Assembly: GCA_029168955.1 (NCBI GenBank)
Contig: JAPDOI010001947.1
Span: 1-64,000, forward strand
Length of the DNA: 64,000 bases
Source: Aplectana chamaeleonis
Taxonomy: Eukaryota > Nematoda > Chromadorea > Rhabditida > Cosmocercidae
Direction: 5' to 3'
Positions 57,242-64,000 of the stretch are shown piece by piece. The position numbers were made by a program, and so were the translations under genes. Every line of letters begins with the position of its first letter. Within the stretch, counting starts at the first letter, position 1. The notes under the pieces were generated by a model. That model was not told the origin of the DNA, made no database searches, and saw only the letters and a list, made by a program, of their open reading frames with translations.

Positions 57242-57741
57242 TATACGGGGTGCTCCAAAAATGCTGACAGTAGCTCACTTCCATCAGCGCTCAGGTTAGG
57301 CTTCAGACTTGTGAAGAATGCGTTGAACTTGGTACGCAAGTCGACCTCATTCCAAGCTCACTTCTGCAATTTCTTCCAAGCAGCAAAAAAGATAGTTCAC
57401 AGTATCTCTCCAAAAATTGATAAGATACTGTGAACTGAACTATCGAGTTCTGGTACGCTTAGCTAAACGGTTATTGATTAACAGCGATGAGATCGGGAAA
57501 GCTGATCTCAGCTCTGGACAATTCATGACCTGTCCACAGGAAAATCGTTCCTTTGAAAAATTCATCGACAAGAACCGGAGATTTTGGGTCAAGAGTGGGT
57601 ATTTGATTCTGTTGACTTCTAAACCGACGGGTCGATATGGCGAAATCGATCACCCACCCTAGTCATCAAGAATTCTGTAACTAGAAAACGACGTCTTCTA
57701 CGGGTTTGAATGCTAGATTGAATGGAATAGTACGCAACAGC
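57242..57741. other. Spacer, no gene recognised
   Basis: AGATACTGTGAACT and AGTTCACAGTATCT near 57,388-57,437 are inverted with a short loop. Nothing else is supported. Confidence 0.35.
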
Positions 57742-57964
57742 GTGTTGCCCAAATATTCGTTTATTCGAATACATTCGAAAAATATTCGAATAATTCGAAT
57801 ATTCGAATATTCAAAGAAGTGGATTATTCGGCTTATTCGAATAATCGAATATTCAAAGGAGTGAAATATTCGTTTATTCGAATAATCGAATATTCAAAAA
57901 AGTGGATTATTCGAATTATTCGTTTATTCGAATATTCAAGAAAAATTATTCGTTCCAACACTCT
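57742..57964. mobile_element. AATATTCG foldback E3
   Basis: GTGTTGCCCAAATATTCG at the left and CGTTCCAACAC at the right edge suggest GTGTTG inverted ends. Between them, TTCGAATATTCGAA-type words alternate with CAAAGAAGTG(G/A)A spacers as in E2. About 220 bp. Confidence 0.72.
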
Positions 57965-58590
57965 ACTGCGCACTCCCACTGCGATCCTGCGCCAATTCAT
58001 CAACGCCTTGAGCCGTTTTCGCAACGACTTGCGTACTCTCCAAATTTGAAAATTTTGCTTATTGAGTATATTCGAAAAAGCGAAGTTCGAGAATTTAGGC
58101 CGTTTTGATCAAGTACACTTGATCTGCCACAACTTTCCAGGATATTTAGATAATCAACGAATTCATGAGTCTCCGGCCATTTTTTCACATTTGGGAATTG
58201 TGTATTCTCCGCTTGCCCCAGTTTTTCATATCACTACCATGGAAGAGGTGCGCTTATTGAAGCTGAATCATGAATTTCAAGAGTGGTATGTACATACTTT
58301 ACAGGAAACAGTCGCTACGCGTCTATGATTGGTTTCTATGGTATGTACAAAAATTAGGCACTTGGCGACCAACAGGACAAGCTAGTCTACTAGACATCGC
58401 TGCTGAAAAGATCAATTGGCTGAGACTTGTAAGCCAAATGCATTTCATTCAGCCTAGACTGACATTGCGATAATTTCTGAGTTTTGCAGGAAAGACGTTT
58501 CCGGATACAGTTTCGAAGGCGACTACGCTTCTCTGATGGCTTCATACGAACGCTCTTCTAAGATCTCGTCTTCCTTGAGGCTTGTATATT
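57965..58590 (+). other. Possible exon pair, not accepted as a gene
   Basis: A frame ending TGQASLLDIAAEKINWLRL meets a CTT/GTAAGC donor at about 58,428, and GAGTTTTGCAG at about 58,491 is a good acceptor. The spliced frame would continue ERRFRIQFRR and stop at about 58,562. The first part is vaguely like an acyl-CoA-binding fold (Y, P, LD and W spacing), but I cannot support it. Confidence 0.15.
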
Positions 58591-58990
58591 TTCACTCTCG
58601 AAATATATCTCGAAAGTGGCGTTTTTCCCTCGAATTTTTTCCCGGTTGGGGAGCTTTGAACGAAATTAGCCGAAAATTTCGAAAAATCGACTAATAAATC
58701 ACAGATTCGTGATCAACGCCCCAAAAAACCCCCTTAGGAGAATTTTAAGTCAAATCTGGAACATTTTTCTAAAACGCTTCCAGAGCCCTCCAATCGGTAT
58801 AAATAAACGCCCAACCGAAAATTCGTACAAGTCCAAAACGCTGTCAGTCAGGACAAAGTATGGAAAATGCGCCTTCACCCAAATTTTGCTCAGGGGGTAG
58901 CTTTGGACGCTGAACACGTTTATGAGGTCTGTTTCCAAATTTTCGAAAGAATAATTCCCTTTCTGGAGCTCACAAAAAGCACAAAAAAAA
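58591..58990. repeat. Repeat shared with the interior of H3
   Basis: GGGGGTAGCTTTGGACGCTGAACACG at about 58,893-58,920 and CGTGATCAACGCCCCAAAAAA near 58,708 match, in both orientations, the repeats at 38,590-39,060. No H3-type CAAGGGAC terminus was found here. Confidence 0.5.
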
Positions 58991-59145
58991 GACATTTTTA
59001 GGCTTATAACTTCTTGGAACCGGCAGCTCGGGGCGCGATATTGCGCAGTTTTACTATTTACCCACTAGAGAAACTAACGATACTAGTCGTTTTGGCAGAT
59101 GCGTTTAACACTCTAAACACTTCCCTTGTTAGCAAATTTCAAAAT

Positions 59146-59450
59146 GTGTGCTGCGTGTGGGTGTGGGTGGTGTGGGTGTGGGTGTGGGTTTGGGTGGTGT
59201 GGGTGTGAGTGGTGTGGGTGTGGGTGGTGTGGGTGGTGTGGGTGTGGGTGTGGGTGGTGTGGGTGTGGGTGTGGGTTTGGGTGGTGTGGGTGTGGGTGGT
59301 GTGGGTGGTGTGGGGTGTGGGTGTTGATGTGGGTGTGGGTGTTGATGTGGTGTGTGGTGGTGTGGGTGGTGTGGGTGGTGTGGGTGGTGTGGGTGTGGGT
59401 GGTGTTGGTGGTTGTGGTGTGGGTGTGGGTGGTGTGGGTGTGGGTGCGAT
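59146..59450 (+). repeat. GGTGTG/TGGG simple repeat
   Basis: About 300 bp of GTGGGTGTGGGTGGTG units with hardly any other bases, strongly strand-asymmetric (G/T on plus). Frequent GGG runs could form G-quadruplexes. Open frames such as the Trp/Val/Gly and His/Pro/Thr ones are artefacts. Confidence 0.95.
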
Positions 59451-59460
59451 TGTGAAGACA

Positions 59461-60005
59461 TCATTATGATCAGCGTGGAATTTTCCCCAAGATGAGGAGA
59501 AAAACGAAAAATCGATGTCGGGGTTAGAGTGTACCCTCAAGGTCCAATTAATAGATATTCGCATATATGTGAATAAACATGTAGCATTTCTGATGAAGTA
59601 AGTCAGTCGATCAAAAAATAACCTGGAAAAAGTTTTTGGCTCATTTCATTATAGCACCACAAATGGACTGAACTGAGGCTTTGATAAAGCAGTATCATAT
59701 TTTTGCCGGTACAATGTGCGCGTTAGATCTTACTTCTTGTTATTTCGTTTTTTGGAAACTATTCGGTAATATCGTTCATCATCCGTCATAATGTTGTCTT
59801 GTTATCTCATATTTGGGTATTCACAGTCGTTATTCGAGATCAGGAGTTATCCTACCCTCATTCTACATTGTTAAAATGTTGATCAATGATTAGGATGAAA
59901 TTTCGTTACTGTAAGTGTTTTACCAGCGTTTGAAGATGTTCGCCGCAACGCGGCGGATTTGAAGAGCCAGCAGCATTCATCTTCGAGGTCTACAGGTGTT
60001 CAACT
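59461..60005. other. AT-rich spacer, no gene seen
   Basis: A perfect hairpin CGCCGC-AAC-GCGGCG lies at 59,941-59,955; otherwise nothing is supported. Confidence 0.35.
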
Positions 60006-60290
60006 GCCGGTTGACAGGTATCCATCTACCGGTGGACAAGCATCTAAGAAAAGGTTGATGGGTGTCCAATAAACGGTCGACAGGTATCCAACTACCGGTG
60101 AACAGGTATCCATCTGCCGGTCGACAGGTATCTAACTACCGGTCGACAGGTATCCAACTACCGGTGAACAGGTATCCATCTGCCGGTCGACAGGTATCTA
60201 ACTACCGGTCGACAGGTATCCAACTACCGGTCGACAGGTATCCAACTAACGGTCGACTAGTGTCCAACTACCGGTCGTCGGGTGGTCGTC
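60006..60290 (+). repeat. 22-bp GTCGACAGGTATCCAACTACCG minisatellite
   Basis: About ten tandem units of GGTCGACAGGTATCCAACTACC and variants (TGAACAG, CATCTGCC), followed by two GGGAGCGACGGACAACT-type units to 60,345. Its 86-residue frame is periodic. Confidence 0.9.
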
Positions 60291-60472
60291 GGACAACTCA
60301 AGGGGAGCGACGGACAACTTGAGGGGGGTGACAGACAACTCTAGGGGAGCAGTCCCGCCTCTTTTTAGCGGTCGTGGGGAAGCACGCTGTGAGGTAATTG
60401 CTTGTCGACCACCCGTTGGACGCAGCGACTTTCTGAGTGCCTCGCTGCGCTGTGGTCATTCTATATTGCTTA
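60291..60472. other. Segment related to 51,046-51,420
   Basis: CACCCGTTGGACGCAGCGAC near 60,410-60,430 matches 51,140-51,165 in reverse. Together with the preceding minisatellite this may be one element. Confidence 0.4.
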
Positions 60473-63400
60473 CCAGCGACGTCGGCCGGCTGACGCCGGC
60501 CTCTGCCGCTGGGGTCCGGCTACGCCGGTCCATTTGCCGGCTTCGCCGGCATCTTGAGTATAATCGACATCCGCTGATTCTATGTGAGTTGGCGTTCAGA
60601 AGTTCTCACGCTTGCCGGCTATCGCCGGCCTCTGTCGCTGGAGTCCGGTTGCGCCGGCCCATGAGCTGGTTTTGACGACAACGCTCGAGCAATCAGAAGT
60701 TACTAAGCATTTCAAACCTTGCAAACCTTGCTAACCTACTTTCTTATGCAGTTGCACACCGACCCTTCTCTAGTTTTAAGAGGTATTAAAATGTTAGCTC
60801 ATTTATATCCATTTTTGTCATGATAAAGACAACCGCTGTTTCAGATTTAGTAAAGGCCTCCATGACCAACCGATACCCTGCTACTTTTATTGTCAAATGA
60901 AGTATAATGATGTTTTTGTTTTCTGCATGCGTATTTTGATTAACTCACATTTCCATCGTATATAAACCCGATTTAGATGGGTTGGTGCATATAAACAGCT
61001 AAGCAGTTGAAATGGGTGGTTAAGGGGGAGGGGACTTGAAGAAAGGGGTGGTATACACTCTCTTATAGACGCACAAACGATTTTGAAGTTCTACTCTCAC
61101 CCACTTCGGTCCCGCACACTTTCTACGGTGTCCAGCGCACTCCCACTTGAATCACGCATACTCCCTATGGCGTCTGGCGCATTCCCAATTGGGTCCCGCA
61201 CACTTCCTGCGGCGTCCTGCGCATTCCCAATTGGGTCCCGCACACATTCTACGTCGTCGGCCGCACTCTACCTTGAGTACCGCACACTTTTTATGGCGTC
61301 CTGCGCACTCCCAATTGAGTTTCGCACACTTTTTATGAGTCCTGCGCACTCCCACTTGTGTCCCGCACACTTCCTACGGCGTCCGGCGCACTCTACCTTG
61401 GGTCCCGCACACTATCTATGGCGTCCGGCGCACTTCCACTTGGGTCCCGCATACTTACTTCGGCGTCCGGCGCACTCGCATCTGGGTCCCACATACTTTC
61501 TCTAGCGTCCGGCGCACTCTATCTTGGGTCACGCACACTTTTTACGGCGTTCTGCGCACTCCTACTTGGGTCCCGCCCACTTTCGTCGGCGTTTGGCGCA
61601 CTTCCACTTGGATCCCGCATACTCCCTACGGCGTTTGGCGCACTCCCACGTGGATCCCGCATACTCCCTACGGCGTCTGGCGCAGTGCCACTTGGGTCCC
61701 ACATACTTTCTACAGCGTCCGGCGCACTCTACCTTGGGTCCCGCAAACTTCCTACGACGTCCGGCGCACTCGCATTTGGGTCCCACACACTTCCTGCGGC
61801 GTTCTGCGCATTCCCACTTGAGTCCCGCACACTTTCTACGGCGTACTGCGCACTCCCCATTGGGTCCCGCAGACATTCTTCGGCGTTTGGCGCACTTCCA
61901 CTTGGATACCGCACGCTCCCTACGACGTCCGGCGCACTCGCATTTGGGTCCCACACACTTCCTACAGCGTCCCGCGCATTCCCACTTGAGTCCCGCACAC
62001 TTTTCTACGGCGTCCGGAGCCCTCTACCTTGGGTCCCGCACATTTTCTATGGCGTCCTGAGCACTCCCACTTGGGTGCCGCACACTTTCTTCGGCGTCCG
62101 GCGCACTCGCATTTGGGTCCCACATACTTCCTACAGCGTCCCGCGCATTCCCACTTGAGTCCCGCACACTTTCTATGGCGTCCCGCACACTTTTCTACGG
62201 CGTCCGGCGCCCTCTACCTTGGGTCCCGCACACTTTTTACGGCGTTCTGCGCACTCCTACTTGGGTCCCGCACATTTTCTATGGCGTCCTGAGCACTCCC
62301 ACTTGGGTCCCGCCCACTTTCTTCGGCGTCTTGTTCACTTCCACTTGGATCCCGCATACTCCCTACGGCGTTTGGCGCACCCCCACGTGGATCCCGCACG
62401 CTCCCTACGACGTCCGGCGCACTCGCATTTGGGTCCCACACACTTCCTACAGCGTCCCGCGCATTCCCACTTGAGTCCCGCACACTTTCTATGGCGTCCC
62501 GCACACTTTTCTACGGCGTCCGGCGCCCTCTACCTTGGGTCCCGCACACTTTTTACGGCGTTCTGCGCACTCCTACTTGGGTCCTGCACATTTTCTATGG
62601 CGTCCTGAGCACTCCCACTTGGGTCCCGGCCACTTTCTTCGGCGTCTTGTTCACTTCCACTTGGGTCCCGCACACTTCCTACGGCGTCCTGCGCGCTTCC
62701 ACTTGGATCCCGCAGACATTCTTCGGCGTTTGGCGCACTTCCACTTGGATCCCGCACGCTCCCTACGACGTCCGGCGCACTCGCATTTGGGTCCCACACA
62801 CTTCCTACAGCGTCCCGCGCATTCCCACTTGAGTCCCGCACACTTTCTATGGCGTCCCGCACACTTTTCTACGGGGTCCGGCGCCCTCTACCTTGGGTCC
62901 CGCACACTTTTTACGGCGTTCTGCGCACTCCTACTTGGGTCCCGCACATTTTCTATGGCGTCCTGAGCACTCCCACTTGGGTCCCGCCCACTTTCCTCGG
63001 CGTCCGGCGCCCTCTACCTTGGTCCCGCACACTTTCTACGGCGTCTTGTTCACTTCCACTTGGGTCCCGCACACTTCCTACGGCGTCCTGCGCGCTTCCA
63101 CTTGGATCCCGCATACTCCCTACGGCGTTTGGCGCACCCCCACGTGGATCCCGCATACTCCCTACGGCGTCTGGCGCACTGCCACTTGGGTCCCACACAC
63201 TTTCTACAGCGTCCGGCGCACTCTACCTTGGGTCCCGCAAACTTCCTACGACGTCCGGCGCACTCGCATTCGGGTCCCACACACTTCCTGCGGCGTCCTG
63301 CGCATTTCCACTTGAGTCCCGCACGCTTTCTACGACGTACTGCGCACTCCCCATTGGGTCCCGCAGACATTCTTCGGCGTTTGGCGCACTTCCACTTGGA

Positions 63401-64000
63401 TCCCGCATACTCCCTACGGCGTTTGGCGCACTCCCACGTGGATCCCGCATACTCCCTACGGCGTTTGGCGCACTCCCACGTGGATCCCGCATACTCCCTA
63501 CGGCGTCTGGCGCACTGCCACTTGGGTCCCACACACTTTCTACAGCGTCCGGCGCACTCTACCTTGGGTCCCGCAAACTTCCTACGACGTCCGGCGCACT
63601 CGCATTTGGGTCCCACACACTTCCTGCGGCGTTCTGCGCATTCCCACTTGAGTCCCGCACACTTTCTATGGCGTCCCGCACAGTCCGGCGCCCTCTACCT
63701 TGGGTCCCGCACACTTTCTACTGCGTTCTGCGCACTCCTACTTGGGTCCCGCACATTTTCTATGGCGTCCTGAGCACTCCCACTTGGGTCCCGCCCACTT
63801 TCTTCGGCGTCCGGCGCCCTCATACTTGGTCCCGCACACTTTCTACGGCGTCTTGTTCACTTCCAATTGGGTCCCGCACACTTTCTACGGCGTTTGGCGC
63901 ACTCCCACGTGGCTCCCGCATACTCCCTACGGCGTCTGGCGCACTGCCACTTGGGTCCCACACACTTTCTACAGCGTCCGGCGCACTCTACCTTGGGTCC
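60473..64000 (-). mobile_element. Helitron-like element, copy C (runs off window)
   Basis: Reverse orientation. The CCAG at 60,473-60,476 after TA, followed by GCGACGTCGGCCGGCTGACG, mirrors the hairpin-CTGG-T end of copy A. Then come GCCGGC hairpins, the shared unique stretch (60,655-61,080) and the 42-bp minisatellite. The 5' end is beyond 64,000, so total length is unknown but exceeds 3.5 kb, mainly because the minisatellite is expanded. Confidence 0.5.
61088..64000 (-). repeat. 42-bp minisatellite C
   Basis: About 70 units of the CCCACTTGGGTCCCGCACACTTTCTACGGCGT type with sub-variants (CACTCGCATTTGGG, CCCTCTACCTTGGG, CTCCCTACGGCGTTTGG). Blocks of several hundred bp recur: ATTTGGGTCCCACA units appear near 61,770, 61,940, 62,110, 62,430, 62,790 and 63,605. 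Overlapping long frames on both strands (up to about 266 residues) are due to the 42-bp period. Confidence 0.96.

Noticed and set aside
58062..58562. Acyl-CoA-binding-like exon pair
   Set aside because: Only loose spacing of Y, P, LD and W residues; needs frame choices, and the second exon stops quickly without family motifs.
59126..59564. Trp/Val/Gly-rich plus frame and His/Pro/Thr-rich minus frames
   Set aside because: Translations of a GT simple repeat.
61358..63773. Long open frames (up to 266 residues) on both strands in the 42-bp minisatellite
   Set aside because: They exist because the unit is a multiple of three and lacks stops; overlapping frames on both strands give equally long repeats.

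Overview
This window looks like nuclear DNA of a nematode, most likely a strongylid (hookworm-type) worm. There are no bacterial-style operons. The one gene I recognise with confidence is split by short introns with nematode-like TT(A)TTCAG acceptors. The LINE proteins resemble RTE-type elements that I recall as abundant in Ancylostoma and Necator. The species is an inference; only the eukaryotic, repeat-dominated character is seen directly.

Layout. 1-2,556: a minus-strand RTE-like LINE remnant broken by TTAA-target MITEs. 2,966-35,219: a satellite of roughly 180 monomers (full unit 145 bp, common short unit 140 bp) interrupted by two closely related RTE-type retrotransposons at 4,454-7,300 and 17,838-21,072. 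Each has its own 9-10 bp target-site duplication in satellite sequence and a short AAGTC-type 3' tail. 35,220-36,530: CRE-like palindromes, a 0.64 kb foldback element and a Harbinger-like MITE. 36,939-39,620: the last three coding exons of dynactin subunit 2 (dynamitin, dnc-2 in C. elegans), plus strand, with transposons in both visible introns. 40,840-41,446 and 43,500-43,650: weaker candidate host exons. 39,700-60,000: dense small DNA transposons (TTAA MITEs, TTA/TAA-target MITEs, palindromic and hairpin MITEs), two truncated LINE C-terminal fragments nested inside MITEs, a 150-bp tandem repeat with a 460-bp three-monomer higher-order period, and AATATTCG-rich foldbacks. 48,960-50,194, 54,300-55,345 and 60,473-64,000: three copies of one Helitron-like family carrying a 42-bp minisatellite; the last runs off the window.

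Functionally the window holds little host coding capacity. The dynamitin exons start less than 2 kb from the satellite edge and no upstream exon of that gene is recognisable in the window. Either the satellite and both retrotransposons sit inside a very large intron, or the gene is truncated or misassembled there. The long open frames in the 42-bp minisatellites and the GT-rich repeat arise from the repeat period and are not annotated as genes. All similarity statements are from reading and memory; no search was run.
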